From Streptococcus moroccensis (GTDB taxonomy: Bacteria; Bacillota; Bacilli; Lactobacillales; Streptococcaceae): a stretch of DNA of 64,000 bases. Of the stretch, positions 9,018-16,836 are shown piece by piece (the first letter of the stretch is position 1; every line of letters starts with the position of its first letter). The translations under genes and the position numbers were made by a program. Location: the NCBI RefSeq assembly GCF_030812835.1, contig NZ_JAUSTM010000009.1, forward strand, positions 28,849 to 92,848, read 5' to 3'. The notes below the pieces were generated by a model, which was given only the letters and a program-made list of their open reading frames with translations, was not told the origin of the DNA and ran no database searches.

Positions 9018-10037
9018 ATGGCTATTTTGATTACAGGTGGTGCGGGCTATATCGGTAGCCACACAGCAGTTGAGTTGATTGCGGCAGGCTATGATGTCGT
9101 CATTGTGGATGATTTTTCCAACTCGTCTCCTGAGGTTCTGAATCGTCTCAAAACGATTACAGGCAAGGAGATTCCTTTTTACGAGGGGTCTATTCTTGAT
9201 AAATCCTTCTTGCGCGATGTCTTTGACAAACACGATATTGTATCGGTGATTCATTTTGCAGCCTTTAAGGCGGTCGGGGAATCCGTTGAAAAACCGCTCA
9301 TGTACTACCATAATAATATCTCTGGGACTATTGCTCTCCTGGAAGTGATGACTGACGTCGGTGTGAAAAACATTGTCTTCTCGTCATCAGCGACAGTCTA
9401 TGGGATGAACAATCAAGTGCCTTTCCTTGAGGAAATGCCAACATCAGCGACCAATCCTTATGGCTATACCAAGGTCATGATGGAGCAAATCTTGACTGAT
9501 GTGGCGCATTCTGACCCTGAATGGTCTGTGGCGAATCTTCGTTACTTTAATCCAATCGGGGCTCACGAGTCTGGTTTGATTGGAGAGGCGCCAAACGGCA
9601 TTCCAAACAACCTCATGCCTTATATCTCGCAAGTCGCTGTCGGCAAGCGTGAACAACTCTCCGTCTTTGGGGATGACTATGACACGCCAGACGGTACAGG
9701 GGTTCGAGACTACATTCATGTGGTTGACCTAGCTAAAGGCCATGTCCTAGCGGTAGCCAAGAATCTCCAAGAACCAGGAGCCAAGGTCTATAATTTAGGT
9801 ACCGGCATTGGTTACAGTGTTCTGGAGTTGGTTAAAGCTTTTGAAGCAGAAAATGGCATTGCCATCCCTTACCAAATTTGCCCACGTCGTGCAGGCGATA
9901 TTGCGACTTGTTATGCCAATGCTGAAAAAGCCAAGACAGAGCTTGGCTGGATTGCTGAGAAAGACTTGGCCGATATGGTCCGAGATACCTGGCGCTGGCA
10001 GAAAAACAATCCAAACGGCTACGATACAACCAAGTGA
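9018..10037 (+). CDS. galE: UDP-glucose 4-epimerase
   Basis: An extended short-chain dehydrogenase that interconverts UDP-glucose and UDP-galactose using bound NAD. The Rossmann motif GGAGYIGSH lies at residues 7-15. SSSATVYG and the catalytic YGYTK follow near 121-153, then [13 protein letters not shown]. Length 339 is typical. I use the ATG at 9018, with AAATGAGG about 7 nt upstream; an in-frame ATG at 9006 lies inside that ribosome site. It ends in two hairpins and appears to be a single-gene unit at the left border of the island. Confidence 0.95.
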   Translation: MAILITGGAGYIGSHTAVELIAAGYDVVIVDDFSNSSPEVLNRLKTITGKEIPFYEGSILDKSFLRDVFDKHDIVSVIHFAAFKAVGESVEKPLMYYHNNISGTIALLEVMTDVGVKNIVFSSSATVYGMNNQVPFLEEMPTSATNPYGYTKVMMEQILTDVAHSDPEWSVANLRYFNPIGAHESGLIGEAPNGIPNNLMPYISQVAVGKREQLSVFGDDYDTPDGTGVRDYIHVVDLAKGHVLAVAKNLQEPGAKVYNLGTGIGYSVLELVKAFEAENGIAIPYQICPRRAGDIATCYANAEKAKTELGWIAEKDLADMVRDTWRWQKNNPNGYDTTK

Positions 10038-10085
10038 CTAAAAATCCCGACCAGTAGGTTGGGGTTTAAAATAACAATTGATTTT

Positions 10086-10117
10086 ACTAGTTAGACATTA
10101 GTCTGGCTAGTTTTTTT
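10086..10117 (+). terminator. galE terminator
   Basis: An 11-bp stem ACTAGTTAGAC/GTCTGGCTAGT with loop ATTA is followed by seven T. A weaker hairpin (AAATCCCGACC/GGTTGGGGTTT) lies just upstream at 10042-10067. Confidence 0.88.
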
Positions 10118-10125
10118 GTCTCTTT

Positions 10126-10199
10126 ATCAACTGTAGTGGCTTGATGAAATGTCATAACTTAGAGCAGATCACATTGGTTCTTCCTTTTTGTTTTGATGG
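10126..10199 (+). repeat. Left-hand copy of a diverged direct repeat flanking the lar/sulfatase island
   Basis: ATCAACTGTAGTGGCTTGAT...ATCACATTGGTTCTTCC aligns with GTCAACTGTAGTAGGTTGTT...ATCACGTTGGTTCTCTC at 37823-37887, both on the plus strand. The two copies bracket exactly the four-unit island. Their nature (old insertion footprint or dispersed terminator-like repeat) is unclear. Confidence 0.6.
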
Positions 10200-10298
10200 A
10201 GGAGAATAACTGTTCATTGAGTTTGTTAGAGAAAATTTAGAAATGTAAATATGACAGGATATTTTTGATAAAGACATTTTATAAAAAAAGCGTAAAGA

Positions 10299-10310
10299 GA
10301 AAACGTTTTC
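10299..10310. promoter_or_regulatory. LacI/CcpA-type operator 1 (larB unit)
   Basis: A perfect palindrome GAAAACGTTTTC centred at 10304.5. It overlaps an 11-bp inverted repeat (10306-10316 with 10327-10337). A consensus -10 (TATAAT, 10344-10349) starts 39.5 bp after the centre; the -35 position is AAAAAA. Related sites lie at 16746, 23754 and 34615. Confidence 0.8.
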
Positions 10311-10391
10311 CTTAAAAATAAAAAAATTTAAGGAAAAAAATTATATAATTTAAGTAAAAATAAGGCAATTATAAATAATAAGGAATACGGT

Positions 10392-11069
10392 ATGAATAGT
10401 AAGGAAATGATTAAGGAATTTAGCCAGGTTGATTTGAAACGTAGAGAATTAAAAGGGTATCCAGAGATTATCTATGGTGCTCACAAAACAGCGAGTCAAA
10501 TTTTAGCAATTAGTAAACAGATAGATATAGTTGGTCAACCTGTTTTAATTACTCGTTTATCGAAAGAAAAGTATTTAAATATAAAGAATGAGTTGCCTAA
10601 AGGAACATATTACGAAGGTGGAGAAATTTTTTATACTCGTAAACAAGATCAGATGGGTAAAGGAAATGTTTTAATTCTATCTGCCGGAACTTCAGATTAT
10701 AAAGTGGTAGAAGAAGCTGCAGTTACTTCAGAATGGCTGGGATGTAAAACTGAGATTATTCAAGACGTTGGTGTTGCAGGAATTCATCGTCTTTTAAGCA
10801 AAATTGATAAAATTCGACAAGCAAGTGTCATCATAGTTGTAGCTGGTATGGAGGGTGCTTTGCCAAGTGTTGTCTCCGGATTAGTAGAAGTCCCATTAAT
10901 CGCTGTCCCAACCTCTGTTGGATATGGAGCGAACCTTGAAGGCATAACAACACTGCTAGCTATGACGACTTCATGCTCCTCAGGAGTAAGTATCGTAAAT
11001 ATTGATAATGGGTTTGGAGCGGCGTATCAAGCAGCACTAATTATCAAGCTTATAAACAAGGAGGTTTAA
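10392..11069 (+). CDS. larB: LarB, nickel-pincer cofactor biosynthesis (carboxylase/hydrolase)
   Basis: LarB carboxylates and hydrolyses nicotinic acid adenine dinucleotide to pyridinium-3,5-biscarboxylic acid mononucleotide, the first step to the nickel-pincer nucleotide of lactate racemase. The 225-residue protein has the AIR-carboxylase-like C-terminal domain. Diagnostic runs are SAGTSDYKVVEEAAVT (near 97-112), DVGVAGIHRLL, VVAGMEGALPSVVSGL, VPTSVGYGANLEG and VNIDNGFGAAYQA. AAGGAAT lies just upstream of the ATG. First gene of unit 1, 2 nt from larC, downstream of operator 1. AT-rich relative to the core genes, as is the whole island. Confidence 0.95.
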   Translation: MNSKEMIKEFSQVDLKRRELKGYPEIIYGAHKTASQILAISKQIDIVGQPVLITRLSKEKYLNIKNELPKGTYYEGGEIFYTRKQDQMGKGNVLILSAGTSDYKVVEEAAVTSEWLGCKTEIIQDVGVAGIHRLLSKIDKIRQASVIIVVAGMEGALPSVVSGLVEVPLIAVPTSVGYGANLEGITTLLAMTTSCSSGVSIVNIDNGFGAAYQAALIIKLINKEV

Positions 11070-11071
11070 TA

Positions 11072-11854
11072 ATGGGAAATCTTTATGTGGATTGTCAGTA
11101 TGGTATTGCTGGAGATATGTTTTTATCAGCATTAATTGACCTAGGGGCGGATATTTCATACATTATAAATGGATTAAAACAATTACCTATTTCAGAGTTT
11201 GAATTAAATGTAGAGACTAAGATTGAAAAAGGGATTGCTGCAAAACAATTGGTTTTAAATTTTATAAATAACGAAAATGAAACTCCTCTCGGAATAGATA
11301 ATCATGATAATCATCACGAGCATCATGGACATCATCATAAACATCATGATGCTTCACAGATATTAAAAATGATTTCTGATAGTGAGTTGCCAATGAGAGT
11401 GAAAGATCGAAGTATATCATTATTTTCAGAAATTGCTAGAGCAGAAGCGAAAATCCATAATCAATCTATTCATAAAGTTCAGTTTCATGAAGTCGGAGCA
11501 ATGGACTCCATTATAGACATAATTGGTGTGAGTCTAGCATTGGAAAATCTAGGAATAGATGAGTTAATTTTTTCTAGTCTAGCAACAGGACAAGGAAGAA
11601 TTAATATCGCTCACGGATTATACCCTATTCCTGCTCCAGCAACAGCAGAAATTTTAGTAGGTGTCCCCTTAAATGGTTTTAGTTGTCAGGGTGAATTAAC
11701 AACTCCAACTGGAGCAGCTTTTGCCAAGGTTTTAGCGAAAACCTATTCCGAAACACCAGATGGAATTATCGAAAATATTGGTTATGGGGCTGGAACAAAT
11801 TCATTTCCGCATCCAAATGTTTTAAGAGTAATGAAGATAAAAAAAAAGAACTAA
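11072..11854 (+). CDS. larC: LarC, N-terminal part (LarC1), zero frame
   Basis: LarC is the CTP-dependent nickel insertase that completes the pincer cofactor. This frame encodes the N-terminal 260 residues. DCQYGIAGDMFLSALIDLG opens the protein, a histidine-rich loop (HDNHHEHHGHHHKHHD, about residues 77-92) can bind nickel, and KVQFHEVGAMDSIIDIIG and TPTGAAFAKVLA follow. The ATG has AAGGAGG upstream. The frame stops shortly after an A-rich slippery heptamer, and the remainder of LarC lies in the -1 frame. In Lactobacillus plantarum LarC is also made from two frames by ribosomal frameshifting. The short product may be made as well. Confidence 0.93.
   Translation: MGNLYVDCQYGIAGDMFLSALIDLGADISYIINGLKQLPISEFELNVETKIEKGIAAKQLVLNFINNENETPLGIDNHDNHHEHHGHHHKHHDASQILKMISDSELPMRVKDRSISLFSEIARAEAKIHNQSIHKVQFHEVGAMDSIIDIIGVSLALENLGIDELIFSSLATGQGRINIAHGLYPIPAPATAEILVGVPLNGFSCQGELTTPTGAAFAKVLAKTYSETPDGIIENIGYGAGTNSFPHPNVLRVMKIKKKN
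11842..11848 (+). promoter_or_regulatory. -1 ribosomal frameshift site in larC (A AAA AAG)
   Basis: In the zero frame the codons read ATA AAA AAA AAG AAC TAA. The heptamer A-AAA-AAG (11842-11848) is the canonical -1 slippery sequence. After a one-base slip, translation continues GAA CTA ATC AGT ... as ELISVVECQIDDMTGEGLGF, which is the conserved LarC continuation. The joined product would span 11072-12312. No obvious strong stimulatory hairpin was identified. Confidence 0.85.
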
Positions 11855-12312
11855 TCAGTGTTGTAGAATGCCAAATTGATGATATGACTGGTGAGGGATT
11901 AGGGTTTGTAATGGACTTATTAACAAAAGATGAACGTGTCTTAGATGCTTATTATACGAGTGTTCAAATGAAAAAAAATCGTCCTGGGACACTATTAAGC
12001 GTACTAGTTGAAGAAAAGCATGTTACTGCTATTACAAAATTATTACTACAACATACAACAACCTTTGGTGTTCGAATATATGAGAGTCATAGAGAAATTC
12101 TAGAAAGAAGCTTTCAATATATAGAGACACCATATGGTTCTCTTAAGGTTAAATTAGGGTATCTTGGAGAAGATTTAGTTAAAGTAGTGCCTGAGTACGA
12201 AGATGTAAAAAGTATTGCTCAAAACAATAATCTTCCGTTCCCGCCTCTCTATCAGGAAATGATTGTATTGGCCCAAAATAGATTTAAGTCAAAGGTGAAA
12301 TCGGATGAGTGA
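11848..12312 (+). CDS. larC: LarC, C-terminal part (LarC2), -1 frame
   Basis: The -1 frame carries the rest of LarC: VECQIDDMTGEGLGFVMDLL, then YYTSVQMKKNRPGTLLSVLVEE, then ERSFQYIETPYGSLKVKLG, which together form the C-terminal catalytic domain. It is expected to be reached mainly by the frameshift at 11842-11848. An ATG at 11884 lacks a good ribosome site and would omit the first conserved residues. The 3' end overlaps the lacI-type gene by 8 nt. In-frame conservation across the junction argues against a random frameshift mutation. Confidence 0.9.
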   Translation, partial: ELISVVECQIDDMTGEGLGFVMDLLTKDERVLDAYYTSVQMKKNRPGTLLSVLVEEKHVTAITKLLLQHTTTFGVRIYESHREILERSFQYIETPYGSLKVKLGYLGEDLVKVVPEYEDVKSIAQNNNLPFPPLYQEMIVLAQNRFKSKVKSDE

Positions 12313-13327
12313 AGAAAAAAAAGTAACTTTAAAAGATGTAGCAAAATTAGCTGGGGTGTCTATAACGACGGTTTCTCGTGTAATCAATGGAGAAGCAAGT
12401 AAATCCGCTAGTATTGATGTTCAAAATCGCGTTTGGGAAGCTGTAAGAACACTATCTTATGTTCCTAATCGAGCAGCCCAAGAGTTAAAGAGAAAAAAAT
12501 CTCGTCAAGAAATGCACGCGAAGACAATTACCTGTATTTTTTCAAGAACGGCTGACACACAAAGAGATCCTTTTTTCTCTGAAATTTCTCGAATGTTAGA
12601 AACAGAATTAATAAGAAGAGGATACGTGATGAAATTAGTTTTTTCTTCGTATCATTTGACAAGCCATGAACTAGACCGATTGCTTCGTGATGAAATAACT
12701 ACGGGTGTTGTAGTGTTAGGTAAAATAGAACAAAAGCACATTGAAATTATTAAACGTTATGCTAAATTTATAGTTTATGCAGGAGTAAATCGTCTTAATT
12801 TTTCTATCGACCAAGTAATTTGCGATGGTTATGAAGCTGGTTGGTTGGCAATGGAACACCTCGAGAAACTTGGTTTTGACGACATCTATTATATTGGAGA
12901 AGTTGAAAATGAAATACGTTTCAATCTTTTCTGTGATTATATTAGAAAGATGAAAATTAAACAGCAAAATCGTGTGATTGCGTGTGATTTTTCTGCCAAT
13001 TCGGCGTATTCAGCGACTAAGAAAGCATTAGAAACCGGTGCTGATCCCAAGGCAATTTTTTGTGGAAACGATGTAACAGCTTTAGGAGTTCTGAGAGCTT
13101 TGAGAGAAGCAGACTATAATGTACCTAAAGATGTCTCTATTGTCAGTATTGATGACATAGAGATGTCTCAGTATGCTGATCCCATGTTGACAACAGTTAG
13201 AGTGGATAGAGATTTACTTGGAAAATATGCTGCAAAATTAATCATAAATCGTATTGAAGAAGGAAATGATACTCCTATAAAATTATTACTCCCACCTAAA
13301 TTAATTGTTAGGGATAGTACAAAATGA
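12305..13327 (+). CDS. LacI-family transcriptional regulator
   Basis: A 340-residue GalR/LacI regulator. The N-terminal helix-turn-helix KVTLKDVAKLAGVSITTVSRVING (about residues 6-29) is canonical, followed by a hinge (PNRAAQELKRKKSR). The periplasmic-binding-like effector domain includes FCGNDVTALGVLRALRE and SIDDIEMSQYADPMLTTVRVD. It overlaps larC by 8 nt in unit 1. Four palindromes of the LacI/CcpA type precede the four units of the island, so it is the natural candidate to bind them and sense a pathway intermediate. This is an inference. The effector cannot be read from the sequence. Confidence 0.9.
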   Translation: MSEEKKVTLKDVAKLAGVSITTVSRVINGEASKSASIDVQNRVWEAVRTLSYVPNRAAQELKRKKSRQEMHAKTITCIFSRTADTQRDPFFSEISRMLETELIRRGYVMKLVFSSYHLTSHELDRLLRDEITTGVVVLGKIEQKHIEIIKRYAKFIVYAGVNRLNFSIDQVICDGYEAGWLAMEHLEKLGFDDIYYIGEVENEIRFNLFCDYIRKMKIKQQNRVIACDFSANSAYSATKKALETGADPKAIFCGNDVTALGVLRALREADYNVPKDVSIVSIDDIEMSQYADPMLTTVRVDRDLLGKYAAKLIINRIEEGNDTPIKLLLPPKLIVRDSTK

Positions 13328-13339
13328 TGGGTTAAAGAT

Positions 13340-14362
13340 ATGAGATCAAAATTACTTTACTTGGGATTATCTTGTTTTTTCATTGTGAGCATTATACTAG
13401 CTGTTAGTCTTGGATCAGTAAAAGTCCCCATAGGAACAACTTATCAAATCATTAACCATCATCTTTTTAATATTTACGATTCTTCTAATTGGACTGTTGT
13501 TCAGGATAATATTATATGGCAGTTACGGTTACCTCGTGTATTGATGGGAGCCGTAATCGGTGCCACTTTGTCAGTTTCTGGAGTTTGCATGCAAGCTCTT
13601 ACGAGAAATCAACTTGCCGAACCATTTGTGCTAGGAGTTTCTTCAGGTGCAAGTGTCTTTGCTACTCTTGGCATTATTTTTGGAATTTTCAACTGGCTGG
13701 GCGTCTATGCGTTGCCCTTTTCAGCCTTTTTAGGAGCGTTCGTTTCTTTTACCTTTGTTTATTTTTTAAGCTATTCTCAGAGAAGAATCAATATAGCATA
13801 CCTATTGTTAACAGGGGTTGTAATCTCAATGATTTGTGATGCTCTAACAAAAGCTATAACATTGAGTGCACCGAATGCTTTAGGACTTCATAATGTTGAG
13901 TTTTGGATGGCAGGTAGTTTGGCAAGCGTCAAATGGGATTACTTGGGTATGCCTGTAATAATCATTGCCTTATCTCTCCTATATCTAATGGTAAATTATA
14001 AAAAATTAAACCTTCTGTTATTTGGAGAAGAGACCGCTATGAATTTAGGAGTTAATGTCAAGTCTTTTCAAAAGATTTTAGTTATAGTAGCATCTCTGCT
14101 GACAGGAGTTAGTGTTGCTATAAGTGGAACTATAGGGTTTGTAGGATTAATTTGTCCTCATTTTGCAAGGCTCTTAGTAGGGAGTGACCATAAACGTGTC
14201 CTAGTAGTTTCCGCTATTCTCGGAAGTATTTTAGTTATTTGGGCAGATGTTATGGCGAGGTTAATCATTGCTCCAGAAGAATTACCATTAGGGATATTGA
14301 CAGCTATTTTAGGCGGCCCCTTCTTTATCTTCTTCTTAAAAACAAATAGGAAAGTACGGTGA
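13340..14362 (+). CDS. FecCD-family ABC transporter permease (candidate nickel importer)
   Basis: A 340-residue permease of the BtuC/FecCD/FhuB family with about ten membrane segments. Typical features are RLPRVLMGAVIGATLSVSGVCMQ (about 55-77), GVSSGASVFATLGI, and GTIGFVGLICPHFARLLVGSDHKR near the C-terminus, which contacts the ATPase. The family imports siderophores, haem, cobalamin or metal complexes. Placement inside the larBC operon suggests nickel or a nickel complex, in place of the NikMNQO-type importer seen with lar genes in L. plantarum. That substrate is inferred from context only. Confidence 0.88.
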   Translation: MRSKLLYLGLSCFFIVSIILAVSLGSVKVPIGTTYQIINHHLFNIYDSSNWTVVQDNIIWQLRLPRVLMGAVIGATLSVSGVCMQALTRNQLAEPFVLGVSSGASVFATLGIIFGIFNWLGVYALPFSAFLGAFVSFTFVYFLSYSQRRINIAYLLLTGVVISMICDALTKAITLSAPNALGLHNVEFWMAGSLASVKWDYLGMPVIIIALSLLYLMVNYKKLNLLLFGEETAMNLGVNVKSFQKILVIVASLLTGVSVAISGTIGFVGLICPHFARLLVGSDHKRVLVVSAILGSILVIWADVMARLIIAPEELPLGILTAILGGPFFIFFLKTNRKVR

Positions 14363-14365
14363 AGT

Positions 14366-15124
14366 ATGGATATTAGAATAAGGGAAGTTAAGGCGGAGAT
14401 TAATCGACATCTTGCCCTCAAAGGAATTGATTTAGAAATTAAAGAAAAAAATATGGTTGGAATCATTGGTCCTAACGGCAGTGGTAAGACGACTCTATTA
14501 AAAACTTTAGCAGGGTTTATTCCTACAAAAATTGGTAATATTTCAATTAATGGGCAGTCCATTAAAAAACTAAGCCCTTCCCAGATGGCAAAGTTGGTTT
14601 CTGTTGTCAGTCAAGAACGCGAAGATCATTTTGATTTTACGGTAGGAGAGATTGTTATGATGGGGCGTTATCCCTATCAAGGGCTTCTAGAAACGGAAAC
14701 AACAAAGGACAGGGAAATTGTTGCAGAGGCAATTAATAAAACAGGTTTAACACCCCTAAAAGACCGACGTTATGTTGATTTATCAGGTGGAGAGCGTCAG
14801 CGTGTTATGATTGCAAGGAGTTTGGCGCAAGAGAGCTCTTTGATCATTTTAGATGAACCGACAAATCACCTAGATATTTTTCATCAACTAAATCTATTTG
14901 AGTTATTAAAAAAAGAAAACAAATCAGCACTAATTGCTATCCATGATATTAATTTTGCTTTAAAATATTGTGATACAGTTATTGTTATGAAAGACGGGGA
15001 AATCGTTAATAAGGGTGATGCCCAAAAAGTTATAACAGCTCAACTTTTAAAAGAAGTCTTTCAGATTGAAGCAGAGATTATATATCACAAAAATACGCAT
15101 CAACCTGTGATTGTTTATTTATAA
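14366..15124 (+). CDS. ABC transporter ATP-binding protein (FecE/BtuD type)
   Basis: A 252-residue ATPase. Walker A GPNGSGKTT lies at about residues 34-42, the Q-loop is in VSQEREDHFDF, the signature motif is LSGGERQR near 139-146, Walker B is SLIILDEPTNHLD and the H-loop is LIAIHD. It starts 3 nt after the permease and is followed by the binding protein at a 15-nt gap, completing a permease/ATPase/binding-protein set. Substrate as for the permease: probably nickel, inferred. Confidence 0.93.
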   Translation: MDIRIREVKAEINRHLALKGIDLEIKEKNMVGIIGPNGSGKTTLLKTLAGFIPTKIGNISINGQSIKKLSPSQMAKLVSVVSQEREDHFDFTVGEIVMMGRYPYQGLLETETTKDREIVAEAINKTGLTPLKDRRYVDLSGGERQRVMIARSLAQESSLIILDEPTNHLDIFHQLNLFELLKKENKSALIAIHDINFALKYCDTVIVMKDGEIVNKGDAQKVITAQLLKEVFQIEAEIIYHKNTHQPVIVYL

Positions 15125-15139
15125 GAAAGGAAAACTAAT

Positions 15140-16096
15140 ATGAATCTGAAAAAAATTGGAATTACACTTCTATTATTACCAACAACTTATCTCTTAGCAA
15201 GCTGTACCAACAATAAAACGACAACTACAACGACACAAGAAGATAAAGAAATAAAGATTAATAACTATGGCAGAGAAGTGACGGTTACTCATATTCCTGA
15301 AAATGTAATTACAATCGGTCCTAATGCTAGTGAGCTATTTGTTGCTTTAGGTCTGGAGGATAAAATAATTGGAAATGCACTTGATAATCATAGCAGAGGC
15401 CCATTACCGGAGTATGAAAAAGGGTATGCTAAAATTCCTGAATTAACCTATGGCTCTCCGACTCGTGAAGCTGTATTGAGCAGTGGTGCCGACTTTATTT
15501 ATGGTATTGACTGGGAATTCGGTGAAGAAGGATTGAATATTGATGAATTAAATGATTATGGAATTACGACTTACCTAAACAGTGCTCATACAATTGACCA
15601 AGTTTTTCAAGAAATTGAGGATCTTGGAATGATTTTTGATATAAAAGAGGAAGCTTCAAATTTAATAGAGGATCAATCTAAACGTCTTGAACGTGTTCAA
15701 GCTTCAATAGATTGGGAACCGGTCAGTGTTTTAGTATATGATAGTGGTAATAACGGAGTATTTACTGCTAGCCAAAAGAACTTTGAGACTCGTCTTATTG
15801 AAGCAAGTGGGGGAGTCAATATTTTTTCTGATTTAACAGAGAAAGACTGGGTTACAGTTAGTGCAGAAGAAGTACTTTCTCGAAATCCTGAGGTAATTAT
15901 TATCCATGATTATGATGCCCAATCGGCTGAAGAGAAGATTGCTGAATTGAAAAATGATCCTGTTCTGAATCAAGTGAAAGCAGTTAAAGACGAGGCTTTT
16001 GTAGTTATTTCATTGGAAAGCGCTTTGCCGGGACCTAGGACAGCTTATATTGTTGAAACGTTATCAAAGGCATTTGAAAAGGTAGGTAATAATTAA
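15140..16096 (+). CDS. ABC transporter substrate-binding lipoprotein (metal-complex type)
   Basis: A 318-residue lipoprotein. Signal peptide and lipobox end at LLASC, so Cys22 is the lipidated residue; a Thr-rich linker follows. The mature part is a class III (TroA/BtuF-like) binding protein: REVTVTHIPENVITIGPNASELFVALGL, GADFIYGIDWEFGEE and FVVISLESALPGPRTAYIVETL. It is anchored outside the membrane and feeds the FecCD-type permease. Binding residues cannot be assigned to nickel from sequence; operon context is the only support. Confidence 0.88.
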   Translation: MNLKKIGITLLLLPTTYLLASCTNNKTTTTTTQEDKEIKINNYGREVTVTHIPENVITIGPNASELFVALGLEDKIIGNALDNHSRGPLPEYEKGYAKIPELTYGSPTREAVLSSGADFIYGIDWEFGEEGLNIDELNDYGITTYLNSAHTIDQVFQEIEDLGMIFDIKEEASNLIEDQSKRLERVQASIDWEPVSVLVYDSGNNGVFTASQKNFETRLIEASGGVNIFSDLTEKDWVTVSAEEVLSRNPEVIIIHDYDAQSAEEKIAELKNDPVLNQVKAVKDEAFVVISLESALPGPRTAYIVETLSKAFEKVGNN

Positions 16097-16642
16097 ATGG
16101 TTGTGAAGCCTAATGATGTTTTGAATTTTTGGTTTTCTCCAGAAAACAAAAAATTACACTTTGCAAAATCTAAGGTATTTGATCAAAAAATAAAGGAATT
16201 ATTCTTAAAAACGTGGGAGGCAGGTCAATCAGGAGAATTGTTTTCATGGAGATCTACTTTACATGGACGTGTGGCAGAGATCATCGTGCTAGATCAATTT
16301 TCTCGAAATTTATTTCGAGATTCTAAAGAAAGTTTTACCCAAGATCCAATGGCTCTCGTTCTAGCACAAGAAACAGTAAAACAAGAAGGTTTTTGGGAAC
16401 TTGACAAGGACCTACAACTTTCGGCCTTAATGCCTTTTATGCACTCTGAAAGTCGAGTAATCCATGAAGAGGCCGTACTTTTATTTCAAAAAGTAGGTGA
16501 TGTTAAAAAGCTATTTTATGAAGAGAAACATAAAGAAATCATCGATCGATTCGACCGATATCCTCATCGTAATGCAATATTAGAAAGAGTTTCTACAGCG
16601 GAAGAAAAATCTTATCTTACACAGGAAAATCCAAATTTTTAA
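16097..16642 (+). CDS. DUF924 family protein
   Basis: A 181-residue soluble protein of the DUF924 family, recognised by VLNFWFSPENKK near the start, the core HGRVAEIIVLDQFSRNLFR (about 55-73), the helical LQLSALMPFMHSES and a C-terminal RFDRYPHRNAIL. It starts immediately after the stop of the binding-protein gene and closes unit 1. The family has a tetratricopeptide-like helical fold and no established biochemical role. Why it is in a nickel-cofactor operon is unknown. Confidence 0.85.
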   Translation: MVVKPNDVLNFWFSPENKKLHFAKSKVFDQKIKELFLKTWEAGQSGELFSWRSTLHGRVAEIIVLDQFSRNLFRDSKESFTQDPMALVLAQETVKQEGFWELDKDLQLSALMPFMHSESRVIHEEAVLLFQKVGDVKKLFYEEKHKEIIDRFDRYPHRNAILERVSTAEEKSYLTQENPNF

Positions 16643-16701
16643 AAAATATATCTCAGGAAAATCAAAAAATCATAAAATACAAATAAGGCTTAGCAAATAA
16701 G

Positions 16702-16730
16702 AGTACCAATTTGTAATAATTGGTACTTTC
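16702..16730 (+). terminator. Terminator of unit 1
   Basis: A perfect 10-bp stem AGTACCAATT/AATTGGTACT with loop TGTAAT is followed by a weak T-run (TTTCT). Confidence 0.6.
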
Positions 16731-16745
16731 TAAACCTCAGAACAT

Positions 16746-16757
16746 GGAAACGTTTTC
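16746..16757. promoter_or_regulatory. LacI/CcpA-type operator 2 (transporter/sulfatase unit)
   Basis: GGAAACGTTTTC is centred at 16751.5, one base off the perfect palindrome. TATATT at 16791-16796 begins 39.5 bp after the centre, as at the other three sites. The -35 position (CTGGAA) is poor. Confidence 0.75.
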
Positions 16758-16836
16758 CTAAATTTGGCTGGAATTTTTGTAATTTTATATTATATTAGAC
16801 TTATAATAAAAATTTATAAAAACGGAGGAACAGCAA

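Noticed and set aside
11280..11350. CAT/CAC-rich short tandem pattern in larC
   Set aside because: It encodes the His-rich metal-binding loop of LarC; not an independent repeat array.
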